From Anaeramoeba flamelloides (Eukaryota > Metamonada > Anaeramoebidae), in assembly GCA_027625915.1 (NCBI GenBank), contig JANTQA010000036.1, forward strand, positions 3,591,501 to 3,655,500: a stretch of DNA of 64,000 nucleotides, in the 5' to 3' direction. Every line of letters begins with the position of its first letter. Within the stretch, counting starts at the first letter, position 1. The notes under the pieces were generated by a model that did not search any database, had not been told where the DNA came from, and worked only from the letters and a program-made list of their open reading frames with translations. The translations under genes were made by a program, and so were the position numbers. Shown one piece after another: positions 1 to 12,614 of this stretch.

Positions 1-3000
1 CAAAAGTCGGTATTTTTGAAAAGGGGGGTATTCGGATTTTCATGAGTTTAAAAGATATCCTTTTTTTATTACATAAAATTATAATAACTTTAAAAAAATA
101 ATTTATAAAAGAAGTATAACTGGAATCCAATATATAGTACTGGCTAACTGTAATTTTCAGTGTTTAAATTTTCCTTGTAGTGTTGTAAGGTGAGAAATTT
201 GAAGTGATTGAATTTTTGTTTTCTAATTCAAAGGGTATAGATATGTATCATCTAGGTGTATTAAGTTGAATGATTTAATTCTTATTTTAATAATCTAAAA
301 AATGAGATTTGTTATATATTTTAAAAAGTTGATCTCTTCAAATAAAACCTACAGATTCTTATATTTATCAAAAAAAAAATAAAATTCTAATGAAAATCAG
401 TATATCATGAATAATTTGAAGTTTCTAAAGTGGTAAAATTTAAACCTTTTATATATTATCCAAGATGTGTATTTTTCAAAAGTAATTTGTCATATGAGAA
501 AGGTTGTTACATTCAAATTTAATTTTTAATTAGAACAATCAAATTTAACTTAGTAGTTGTCGAGTACTAAGAGATTTATTTTTTTTTTTTTTTTTTTTTT
601 TCATGAAAGAAAGTGTTTTATTTTTTATTTTGGCTACTTGGAATTTGTTTTGTGTTTTTTTATTTGTTATAATTAAAAAAGATATTATTTTATAAATTCT
701 GTTTTGGAAGAAAGATAAAAAAAATATTTTTAAGAAGTAAAACAGAAAAAGCATGATTTTGGTATGAAATTTGAGATCAATTTACTAATTTAGATTAATG
801 TGTATCAATTATTAAAACATTAAATATGTTTTGGAAAACAACTTATTTAATCTCTTTTTTTTTTCATTTTACAAAAAAAAAAGTTTTTTAATATTTTTAA
901 ATAGCTTAAAGTTAAAAAATATCATTTTTAGTTGGGCATTTTGAAATATATTTAAAATATATACAAATAATTTACATAAATAATTTAGCATAGTGTTTAT
1001 AATTAAAATTTTCAACATTATTTCTAAAAAAATAAATTATCAAATGAACTTAATATATTCTCTTATGTTGTGAATAAAAAAAATCAAAATAATTTGAACT
1101 TGTTAATAAAAAATTAATCATTTTAATATCATTGATGATTTGGGTAATTTTCTATGTAATTTCCAAACCCGTGAAAATAATCTCAAAATATAAATATTTG
1201 AATTAAAAAAATTTGATATATGAAAAAATAATTGTATTCTTAATTTAATTACAAAAAAAAAAATTTCTTATAGATATCATCCCTATTGTATAATACTTTT
1301 ATTTTTAATTTTTTAATAAAATTCTTAAACAATTTTTTTTGGGACTCTATAAAAAGTGGGTTTTTACTAATTTCAGTCATGTATAAAAAGTATAAAACAA
1401 TTATTTTTTTAAAAATTATGTTTTTGGTAAAAAAGAATTAATTTCTGAGCGTGTCTTTAAAAAGAAATATTTTATTTAAATATTCTTTACAAATATAATA
1501 TATATAATCTGGTATTATAGTTAAAATAATTTAAAAAATAGCAAAAATAAAAATAAAAAAAGGAATTTTTAATAGTTTATCTAACTTTCAATTATTGGGT
1601 TATTTTTCGATATTCATGAAAATTATTATAATGAGAAAATAGGATTATTGGTTTTCTCGGTGAATATCTGGAATTTATGATTTCATCACGAAAAAAGAAT
1701 CCTTTTCACAAACTAAATCATTGATATTGAAAATAACTTAGCCAACTCAAAAAATTGTGATATATTTATATTCTATAAAAAAATCACAAAAAAAAAGTAT
1801 TATAGATATTTTTTTACATATTGTTTAATTTTTATTAACTTTTAAGTCATTTTTCGAACAATAAATTAAAAAAAAATAATTTTATAAATTAATTACAATT
1901 TTTTTTTTGATTTTTATGGTGAATTTGTAATAATTGTGAGTTTTTACTATTATCAAAAATATTTCCAATTGCAAGTGAAAAATACACAAATTGATGATAA
2001 TCTACATACGTCGTAAAAAAGATAAAGTAACCATTAATTGGTCAATTTGTTACAAAAAATCTAATATTTCGGATAATACAAATTTTCTATATTTTTTCAA
2101 TCTAAATCGGAATGTTTCATTTCTCATTTCAAAATTTTAAATATTTTCATTGAAATAATGTTTGTAGAAAAAGAAATTAATTTATATATGATTATCTCTT
2201 GTTTCAAAAATATTTAAAAAATAATTGAAAAATCAAAGAATAAAGTTTAAAAATATATATTTGGTCAAAAAAAAAAAAGTTTTTTAGGAATATATTAAAC
2301 AAATACTTTTATATTTATGTAGATATTTGAAAAAAAGAATTTTGGTTCATTGTGTTTATTGATGGCTTTTCTTTTATACTTTTATATGATATTTCCATTT
2401 TTTATAATACATAAGAAGTGTCTACAATTCAAATTTCTAATGACATTAACAATTATTTATAATATTTTAACTTCATTAAAAATTTTTTTTTGTTTTTTTT
2501 TATTCTGATTTATTATCAAAAAGAATTTGATGGCAATTGAATGTATAATTTATTCATAATAAACTGTCTAAACTTATTTTCAAAAAAACGTTACATAAAA
2601 TATTCTAAAGGTCTTTTTTACAAACTAATATTATTTTGATTTTGTTATTAGCATTTCACCTTCAAATAAAAATAAATAAAGGTAAAATTACCTCAATTGT
2701 TTCTATTCAGTTAAAAATCATAATCTCCAAAAGTGAATAATTTAAAATATTTTTCTGAATAACAGCCCAATTGTAAAATAAAAAATCAAAGATCAATAAA
2801 AAATTATTTTTATTACATCTCAAAACAAAAAAAAAAATAATTATTAATACTAATAAATCAAGAGTATTTTAAAAAATTTTTGAGAGTGTAGAACACTATA
2901 TATATATATATATATATATATAAATATTGGTAGATTACTCGAAATTCTATTAGGAATATTGATCTATCAAATTGTAAGATACCATTGACTAATTTAATTT

Positions 3001-4424
3001 GATTTCTTAAGTTTTAAAGAAACTCAACTTGATTATAATATCAACTTAACCAAAAAAAAAAAATATTTGATGAACAAAGCAAGTTACGTAATTCAAAAAA
3101 AAAAGGATGAAAAAAAAATACTAAAAGATGAAAAACATTTTTTTCATTGTTATAAAAATCAAAATTATTTCCAATTTGTATAATATTATAGTATTTTGAT
3201 TATTTTAATTGTTTTAAGCCATTTGAAAAAATTTGAATTTTAGTTTATATTATTTTCTTAAATTTTTTTTAGTCTGTTATGAAATTGAATTTATGAAATG
3301 TGTTTTTTTAATTCATTTTGATAATTTTTCTTTTTGTTTTAAAATTATCTGTATATATATATCAAATTTATTTTAACATTTATAGAGATATAATTGTTTA
3401 TTTTAGTATAAAGTGGGAATTATTGTTGTAACTTATAATAAAAAAATATTATTGGTAAGATTTAATTTGATTGCATTTTTAAGAATCATATAATAATTTT
3501 AAAAATCAATTCAAAAATTATTACTACAGTTGTAATAATGAAAAGAATTACAATACAACTGTTACTTTCAGTTTTACTTAATTATTATTTTTTCAAAATA
3601 TTTTTGTTGTCTTTTGTATATTTCTTTTTTTTATTTCTTTTTACCAATTATTTACTCAATTTATTTTGATCCAGAAAATTTTTATATAGGATTGATATTT
3701 CGTAAAAGTCATATCTAATTCAATAGAAAATTCAAATAAAATTTAATGATGGTATCTAATCATTTGATTGAATAGTAAGTTTTAATCGGATTTCATCACA
3801 AAAACCAATATAATTGTTGGTTTTTTCATCATTTAAAATTTTGGACTCATTGATTTATATTTTTTTTTTTTTTTTTTATAAGATAAAAGGTATTACAGCT
3901 AAAAACATTAATACTGAGGAACTTTCACCTTCATTAATTTTAAAATTTACAAAAAATAGAAACTTGATGATTTTTTTTTGCCACTTTATTGATTTTGACC
4001 GTATCAAAATTTTAAGTCTCGATTATATTTTATAAAAATAGGATCTTCTTTGCTTTCTATATTACTTTACATTTTCACTTTATTACAATAATAAATAAAT
4101 TTCCTTTTTTTTTCCATAAAATTGTTCAATGAAAGTTGGTGGAATTTAATTTTTATTAGTATGTTTTAAAGATAAAAAATGAAAAAATAAATAAAAATAT
4201 TTTTGTTTTAAAAAATATATCTCAGAATTTTCAAAATAGTAAAAAATTAAAAAGCAAAAATATTGAATAAAAATATTATTTTATTAAAATTTATTAAAGA
4301 TAGTTACTAAATTTAAATTGTTTTTTTAAAAAAAATTAATTAAAATTTTAAAAGAAAATAAAAAACAATTTTTATTAAAAAAAAAAATTTAAAAAAAAAA
4401 ATATTCAAGAAGAAATATTAATTC
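1..4424. other. AT-rich intergenic region, no gene seen
   Basis: No open frame here looks like a gene; the short ones are poly-T or poly-A translations. The stretch holds poly-A/T tracts, a (TA)n run near 2897-2922, and two diverged copies of a dispersed repeat, one inverted at about 2850-3110 and one direct at about 3665-3830. Both are related to copies at 35.4 and 43.5 kb. Confidence 0.6.
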
Positions 4425-7400
4425 TTAATATTTTTTTAACTCTGATTTAACAAATCTAGGGTCAGATCTAGTTATTTTTCTATTTTTCACAACTGTTCTA
4501 TAAACATTTTTTTTGGTATAAATATTATTTTTTGGTGAAAATGAATAATTAGGGTTTTGCGTGGTTGTTGTTGTTGTTATTGTTTTTGATGATCTAAATT
4601 TGTTTTTATTGTTGTTATTATTGGCATATCTATCATAATCATCATCATCATCATCAATATCAATATCAACAATATCAACAATATCAACATCATCATCATC
4701 ATCATTATCATCATCATCATCAACGTCATTGTTTAGCAATTGTTTATCTATAAATGGCAATTGTTTCAATATTTGGACATTAAATTTGATAAATTTTACA
4801 AGATTTTTGTTAATTTGAGAATCTTTGTCTCGAATTAAGCTTTTGGAAATTTGCAATTGGTTATTGGAAATTTTTAAGGCTGCATTACATTCCGCCTCTC
4901 TTTTTTCGATTGAATTTTTGAGGTCAAATATTTGTTTTGAGAAACGTTTTTTTTCTCTTTCCAAAGTTCTAATTTTAGATTTTTCTCTAATTAATTCGTC
5001 TTGTATTTTCTTATTTCCTGTCGTTCTTTGTTCACTTTCCACAAATATGCTTAGGTTGGGGTTTAAATCGAATTCATTTCGAAGTTCTTCTAATTGGTTA
5101 ATTTGGTGGTCAATTTCAAATTTAATTTCTTTATTTGTTTCTAATAATGAAAGTAATTTTTTGATATCAAGTCCAATTTTGTTTTTCAAATCGATCAATT
5201 CATTTAGAGTTTCTTGGTCGTCAATACCGCTTTCCAATTTTTTCCTTAATTGGCTTGTATTTTTCCCTAAATTTAAAACCATTATTTCGTTATCATAATC
5301 ATTTTCTTTTCCAAACCTTGTTTCTTCTAAAGAGTCGAGTGCGCCAATCAAGCGGTTTGATGCATCCTTTTGTTGCTTTTGTTTTGAGAAGTGTCGCCTA
5401 AATTGCAATAATTGCCTTTCAGCAATTTCCAATTTCCCATATATTATTAACAACGCGTTATGCAATTGGCTTTGTTCAGGATCGTTTTGATTATTATCCT
5501 TGGTTAAATTTAAAATTTGGGGTTGTAAATTGCTTTGTAATGCTTTTTTCACTTCCTTGCGATCATTTAAGAGATCATTTCTTAATTTGGATATTTCATC
5601 AAAATTTTGATCCAAATGTTTTTCTTTTTCTGCCAATTGCCTTTCTCTTTCCTTTAATGATTTACTAAGATCTAATTCTCGGTTGCTTTCATTTTGAAGA
5701 TCATTTAATTGTTTGTTTCGGTCATTTTCCAAGTTTTCAATGTCATTCAATAATTGTTTTTTTCTTTTTAAATGTTTATCGATCAAGTCTTTTAAATTTT
5801 TTAAGATTTGCTTTTGATTGCCAATATCCAAATTGGCATCATTAAATGTTTCTTGATTTTTTAATTCCTCTTCCAATTTTGCAAATATTTCCCGAAGGGC
5901 ATCAAGTAGCACATCAATTGGTTGGTCTTCTACCTCGCCATCTATTGAGTCTGCCTTTTTCGATGCAATGTCATAAAAGAGATCATTAATAGATTCGCGC
6001 AATTCGATGAATTTATTTTTTTCATTCATCAGTTGCTTTTTCAAATCCCGAGTTAGTTTTTCCAATTCTTTATTTGTCACATTTGGATCACCTCCATCTG
6101 GTCTTCCCCTTCGTCCTTTTGCTCCCTTTTCTGGCTGTGATTCGAAATCAATTCCGGCTCCTTCTTTTGGTTTCGATTGCTTTTCTAATTTTTCGTTTGC
6201 ATCGTTTAATTGGTTTTCAAGTTTTATTTTTTCATTTCTAATAATTTCCATTTCTTGTATAATTTTTTTATTTTGTTTCAAAATTTCTTCATATTGTGGT
6301 GGTTGCTTATTTAATTCATCAATATTGTTATTTCTTTCATTTGAATTAAACTTTCTCATTTTATTGGAATGTGTAAGTGGATTAATTTTTTCAATTCCAA
6401 TTTTTTGTTCATCTGGTTGAATAATGGAAGACTTTTCTAAATTTAAATGCTCTTGGAATGGATCAAGTGCATTGAATAGTGTTCGTTCAATTTCTGGTTC
6501 TGGCTCAGATTCTGATTCAGATTCTGGTTCGTCTTCATCTTCATCGGGATCCATTGATTCGATTTCCTGTCTTTCAATTTCTCTCTTGATAATTTTGCGA
6601 CGGGGCGTAATTGGTTCCTTAGTAATTTCATTCAAGGTTCTTTTTTGGTTTGATTCCTGAATTATTAATTTCATCTCTTCAGTTTCCTTTTTTAATTTGT
6701 CTTGATCAATTTTGCCAGATTTCAAAATCTCATTATTTTGCAATTTTTCCTTTCTTAAGGTCAATGGCCGGACTAATTTTCTTGGGGTCAATTGGAATTT
6801 GTTTTTTGTCTGGACGGGTGTTCTTTGTTGAACTAGTGGCCTTGTGTTTTCATGCTCACGTATTTTATTTTCAAGTTCTGTCATTTCAGATTTTAAAATT
6901 TCCTTTTGCTTTCTTTTGTTCTGATCTCTTTCCAAAGCTCGGTAGGGTTGATAGTTTCTTTCGGGTACAATTTCCTCTGGTTTGGGTTGCCTTTCAACGA
7001 GAATTTCTTCGTCCTCATCGCTGCTTGGTATTTCTTGCTCGACAATCGGCTGTACAGGAATCGGCTTGGAAGTTTCAATTCCCTGGTGCTTTCTTGGGAG
7101 ATGCGAAATCACCGACATTGGGCCCTTGGATAAATTCTTCCAATGGATTGTGCCACTTAATTCGTTCCATTCCCCACTGAAGGATTGGTCGATCTTGTAA
7201 AATGCTAATTCCTGTTGTACCTCATACAGCAATTCACACGTTTTGGTCAATTCGTGGGTCTTTTTTTGTAAAAGCCGAGATTTGGACTCAAGCTGGTTTC
7301 GTAACCTTTTTTGATCCTTTTCCATTATTTCCATATCTTGGTTGTAATTGTCTTCAATGATTCTTAGCTCCTTGTTGTCCGATCGTAACTTGGAATTCCT

Positions 7401-8406
7401 CTTTTTCAATTGAACAATCTCCTTGTCCCTTTCGGCTAACAATTGCTCCAATTTTTTGATTTCTTCCATATCAAATCGATCCTTGGCTTGAGATCGGAAA
7501 TCTTTATTGATTTTTGACCCGTTAAGCGTTTCGATCGTTCTTAAATGGTATACAATAAATTCTTGGTAATGTGGCAGCTCGGAAATTGGGTTGTCTAACA
7601 CATTTAAAGACTTTAAATTATACAATTCCTTTAAATGCAAAAGATCATTTAAATGCTCCAATTTGTTTGAACTCAAATCTAGATATTCAACTGCTTGAAG
7701 TTTGCTGACAGAATTTTTTCGAATCCTTGTGATGCTGTTGTTTGAAAAATCCAAATGTTGTAGCTTTGTTAAATGATTGATATTTTCAATTTTGGTAATC
7801 ATATTTTCAGAGAGATCTAAATGAATTAATTTTCTATTCTTGTCTAAATTTGAGATTGTTTCAATCATGTTCTCACTTAAATCTAAATAAGTTAAATTCT
7901 TTAATTTGTCTATATTTTCAATGTACTATGGTTTTGGTGTTTTTTTTTTTGGTTGGGATTTAGAAAGTTAAAAGTTGAGAAGGTAAAGTTTTGGTTTTTT
8001 TTGTTGACAAGTAAAGGGATATTAAGAATTTCAGAGTGAAAAATTGAAAAAAAGGTGTTAGGTATGGTGCTCATTTTGTTGGTTGCTTTCAATGTTGTTG
8101 TTCTCGATTTTAATCAATTTTTAATGTAAAAATTTTTTGTTGAGAGAAGGTTTCTTGTTGTTTGTTTTTTCAATTTTTCTTTTTTTTTTTGTTTTTTTTT
8201 ATGTATCAAGAAATTCGGTTTTTTGCAGAGAGAGAATTAAATTTCAATTTTTTTTTCAAAGAACTAAGATGTTCATTGATTTAATTTTTTCAAAAAAAAT
8301 AAAAAAAAATTCTTAACGATTTTTTGGAATTGGATCAAACAAAAATGAAAAAATGGTTTGATCGAATTTTGTTCCAACAAAGAAAGGAGAAAAATCCAAA
8401 ATCAAA

Positions 8407-8438
<32 letters not shown>

Positions 8439-9281
8439 TTTTGAAAGACTCACTCTAATTTTCCCTTCTTTTTTATGTTCAAGATGTAAATTAAGTTCTT
8501 TAATTTTCTGAAGATCTTGAATTTTTGTTTTTTTTTTAATAAAGCCCTCTGTGATGTAACAAGTAAAGTTTGAAACTCCCTTAGGAACTGAGGTGTCTGT
8601 TTTTGGTAATCGGATAAGTGATGGTGTTTGGAATTTTCTATTGTTCATATTATTTCGTTTAAGTGGGTTGTTTGAATAGGTTTGTGCTTTTTTGACTGAA
8701 GTCCTGTTGGGTATTCTTTTTTTTTGTTTCGTTGTTTGGGATGGTGTGAAAAAATTTTTATTGTTTAATCTATTTCTTGGTCTTGACCTTCCTCTACCCC
8801 TTCCTCTTCCTCTTCCTCTTCCTCTTGCCTTTCTTCCTCGACCATTCACTCTTTTTCTTACTCTTGTTCTTCCCCTTCCTTTACTTCTTCCTCTGCCTTG
8901 GCTTCTTCCCCTTCCTGTCTCACTATCTTTGACAATGTTGTTTCTTATTTTCTTCTCTTCTTCGCTATCTTCATCATCACTACTGTCATTGTCACTCCCT
9001 GAAGAGCTCTCGCTGTTTGCTTCTTGGGATGAAGAATTTTGCTTATCTATCTCAATTTCAATTTTGGGATCTTGGCTTTCGTTCTCTTCACTTGACGTAG
9101 AATACGATCCTGTTCTCTCGTCGTCTGAAGAAGACCTAATTTCTGGTTCTGAAGATTCTTTTTGTGTTGTGTCTTGATTTTCTTTTGTTGGTGTTTGTGT
9201 TTGTGTTTGTGTTTGGTTGTTTTTTTGGTTTTCAGTAATTCTTGAAAGTCTTTCTTTAATTAATGCTATTCTATCACTCAT
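4425..9281 (-). CDS. CNTRL-like: Centriolin-like LRR and coiled-coil protein (2 exons)
   Basis: Exon 1 is 9281-8454 (276 codons) and exon 2 is 7925-4425 (1166 codons plus stop), giving 1442 residues. The 528 bp intron (8453-7926) starts GTGAGT and ends ATAG; both junctions are phase 0, and splicing restores KIR-YIENIDKLKNL. From memory, human centriolin has a similar stretch, ITEDLVKK...KFKYIENLEK. Residues 1-220 are Ser/acidic then RG-rich and look disordered. Leucine-rich repeats run from about 255 to 400 and end in a cap (NPISELPHYQEF, HLRTIETLNGSKI). QELAFYKIDQSF resembles a centriolin signature. The rest is coiled coil, with acidic runs near the middle and a poly-Asp region near the C terminus. 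Centriolin acts at the mother centriole and in cytokinesis in animals; a centriole or microtubule-organising-centre role here is inferred. The in-frame ATG at 7868 lies inside an LRR and is not the true start. Confidence 0.82.
7926..8453 (-). other. Intron of the centriolin-like gene
   Basis: On the minus strand it starts GTGAGT and ends CCATAG. It carries a long homopolymer T run near its donor. Splicing it out joins two halves of one LRR domain in phase 0, the main support for a single gene. Reading through from exon 1 gives an artificial poly-Phe tail. Confidence 0.8.
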
Positions 9282-11882
9282 TCGTTTTCAATTTGTTAGT
9301 TATATTTATTAAAAAAAAAATATATTCAACTTTTGTGATAATAGAAAAAATGAAAAGAGATCCTCATAAAAAAATTAAACAATAAGTTAATTTTTTTTTT
9401 TTTTGATTATAAGATGTGAAAGAATTCTCGTTTCCAAATCTTTCCATCCCTTTATATTGTTTTTATAAAGTTAAATTTTCAAATGTCTTTTTCAATCAAA
9501 GGAAAGAATTTATTTTTTTTATTTAATTGTGGGGTTTGTACTACATAAAATTATTCAGGAATCTGTTTTTAAGAAGTAATTTTATGAAAGTTCAAAATTC
9601 TTTTTCTCCAAACCATTTTTGTTCAATTTTTTTTTTTAAGACTATTATTGTTATGAAAAACAAACTCTGATTATTTTTTTAAAAATAGGTGTAGTGCCGA
9701 CTTAGTGAATAAATCAGAAAAGAGAATGTGAAATTATTTTTTTAACGTACTCTTTAAAATTCATGAGAAAATAGGTAAAAATCAATCTTTATTTCTCAGT
9801 TCAAAACATTTAATGCCAATTCTAAATCTTGAAAGTGATTATTTGCAAATCATTAGAAAAATGATTAGAAAAAATTATTTATCCGAATAATGAAGTAACT
9901 AAAATTAATCTTCAAAGAAAAAATAAAAAATACCGAAATTGTGTGGAAAAACATCTACTATCACCACTTAAAGAGATACAGAATGGTTTAACCAGTGTTT
10001 CAAAACAAAAAACCGTTTTTCTTTTGTTAAAAAAGAACTATACGTTCAATGATCAAAGAAATCAGACAATAAACAATAAGTAAATGTAGTATTGGTTTCT
10101 AAAAGTTCTATTATTAAAAAAGTAATTCCAAAATCAAGGATCAAATGTGAAAATTTCTCTCATAAAATCTACTTGATTTTTTGAGAAGAGTTTTTCTTAA
10201 ATAAAATTTCAAAAAATATAGAAAAATTACATAAAATCTAAAACAAATTTCATTCAGAATTTAAAATCTACTGAAAATATCAAGGGATTTACTTTCAAAA
10301 GTGATTTGAAATTGGGTAGAATATTTGTGCAGTGATTTTAAATTTTACATTGGAACAAGAAGAAAAAAAAATATGTTTTATATTCCAGAAAAAGGAGTAT
10401 ATTCTTTGAGCATTTATAATTTTGATCACTCACATTGAGATACATTATACAAATTTTGAATGACTCAAGTTTCTTAGAAATTGGATAAATAAAATCATTT
10501 CTTTAACCAAATACATTGATTTTTTTAACCAACATGATGAGTTATATATACTCTGGTATAATATATACATAAAAATTAAAAAATGTAAATCAAAAAAATG
10601 AAAAAAATGAATATATTTCATTCATCTCTGTTAAAAATCAGATAAAATTTATTCTTTTTAATACATTTTTATTTTTAGTTCTGAATTGAAAAACTTGGTG
10701 AAATATTTTTTGATTAACAAATCAATTACTGTTCTGTACGACAATATTAACATAATTTTTAAATTCCGCTTTTCATTTAATCTACCTTTTTTGAATATTC
10801 CCAATAAAAAAATCTGGAATCTTTTAAATTTCACTTCAGAAATATAAATTTATTAGATGGATTTGTTTGATTTACCAACACTTTATTTAAAAATTTAATT
10901 ATAACAACCAAAAAATCAATAATATAACAAAACAAAATTTTTTTTTTCAAAAATTTTCTAACTCTTTAAGCATGTTATTGGAAATTATCCAAGAATAAAG
11001 TAAAAATCTTATTTTTTTAGATTATTAGTTTTATATGTGTTTAATTATTTAAACAAACGAAAAAGAGCACTTTTATTTTTTACAATTTTATTAAAAATAT
11101 TTTTTACAAACATAATAATTTTAATAATAACCTGTTAAAAAAATAAATAATCCCCGTTTCTAGTTCTATATAATTATTTTCATCATTTTTTATTGAAAAA
11201 TAAAATTATAATTATACTTCAAAATTATCCAGAGGTAAATTCCACGAAGAGGTATTCAAAAACCGATTTCGAATTTGCCTTAAAATTTTTGAAATTTTCC
11301 AATAGTGGTTGTGGATATTATTGTTTTTCCCAAAAACCAAAAAAAAAAAAAAAAAATAATATTATTTTGATTTTTATTTAATAAATAATTAATCCAATAT
11401 ATTTTTATCTTGAAACAATGTCTAATAATCCCCAAAGAGTTTAAAATTGTGATACTCGTAAAATTTTTTCAATTTGGAGCAACTTATTACTAATCATTAC
11501 ACAAATTAAAATAATCCATATACAGTGGTATTTTGTAACATTATATCCTAAGTAAAATAAGAATTTTAGTAAATACATTTGATAAAAATTAATAATTCGA
11601 AGAAGATAAACAAAATGAAAAAAAAAATTTTCAAGATCTTAAAAAGTGCCAAAGATCAACACTTCGAAACTTCACACTTTATATTAAAATTATAATTCAC
11701 AACAATTTAAATTTGATTTTAATAACAGTTTTTGGCATCTTTTTCAAAAAATGTATTTGTTTTTTATTGTTGATTATTAAAGAACCACTAGGCTATTTAT
11801 ATTCTGATTCATTTTGAAGCAAAATTAGATACTTGTGAAAATTGTTTTCTAATTTTTTTCACACTATTTAAGTGACCCTTAA

Positions 11883-11969
11883 TGTCTACAATCCCTCAAT
11901 AACCAAAATAGACAAGTCACCACATTTAACACAAGACAAACTTTTTTCAAATTTCAGGGGTTGTTAACC
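11883..11969. mobile_element. Short TTAA-flanked inverted-repeat element (MITE)
   Basis: An 87 bp element with imperfect terminal inverted repeats (left TGTCTACAATCCCT, right AGGGGTTGTTAACC) lies between TTAA at 11879-11882 and TTAA at 11970-11973. The larger element at 55.3 kb has the same ends. TTAA target duplication is the hallmark of piggyBac-type transposition; that assignment is inference, since no transposase is present. Confidence 0.6.
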
Positions 11970-12480
11970 TTAATACTAATTATTTTATAAATGATTTCAA
12001 ATTTACTAAAAGGTTGTCTACATAAGAAAAACTTCAAAAACAAATTTTAATACACACCTTTTTTAATGATAATAGTTGTGTGCATAATTAGTTTTTCTTT
12101 GAAAAATGAAATCAAAATATATCTTGTAATTATCTTGTTTTTTATAATGCTATTAAAAATGGACTTATTATCTTAGAAACAATACAAGCTTGTGTACTTA
12201 AATTACCGAACCTTCATCAACACAATTAACAACCAACAACAATCAATATTCTAAGAAATCAGTATTAAATTAAGTCACAAATCCCCATGAAATACCAAAG
12301 GATTACTTTGAAAAAAAATGTGTAATTATCATTTCTGTATGAAATTAGGAGAAACAACACTTAAATTCAAAAGCTGTAAGAAATTACACACCACTTCTGT
12401 TAAAGAGTATCAAGAAACACACACCTTTTTGACAAGTAATCAATTTTACTTTTTTTTTCTTCTCATTGATAAACAAAAGT

Positions 12481-12614
12481 AAATTTGGGATGCTTTTCAT
12501 TTTTTCTTTTTATTTTTTTTTTTCAAATTTAATTTTTTTTTCTTTGTCTTTATCTTTTTTTTTTTTTTTTTTTTTTTTTTTATTTAATTGTGTTTTGGTT
12601 CTTTTTTTAACAAA
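12481..12614 (+). promoter_or_regulatory. T-rich leader upstream of EMC1
   Basis: About 130 bases of almost pure T with scattered C precede the EMC1 start codon, including a T run of roughly 30 around 12552-12581. Its strand and place fit a promoter or 5' UTR. Function is inferred from position only. Confidence 0.3.

Larger units (their letters stand above)
9282..12614. other. Intergenic region with one TTAA-flanked MITE
   Basis: This is the gap between the start of the centriolin-like gene and the start of EMC1, which point away from each other. No coding signal was seen. It holds the small TTAA-flanked element at 11.88 kb and, from about 12450, a long T-rich tract that leads into EMC1 and probably forms its promoter and 5' leader. 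Confidence 0.6.

Noticed and set aside
6007-7200. Several plus-strand frames opposite the centriolin-like gene.
   Set aside because: They are shadows of the conserved minus-strand frame with no recognisable domain.
7910-8092. Small minus-strand frame between the two centriolin exons as an extra exon or gene.
   Set aside because: It has only a non-ATG beginning, lies inside the intron and breaks the LRR phase if included.
8313-8453. Poly-Phe tail and C terminus of the RG-rich frame as a real protein end.
   Set aside because: It begins exactly at a GTGAGT donor and crosses a T run; splicing to the LRR frame explains it better.
12588-12614. Upstream extension of EMC1 from a TTG.
   Set aside because: The ATG at 12615 begins a typical signal peptide; the extension is a T-rich leader.
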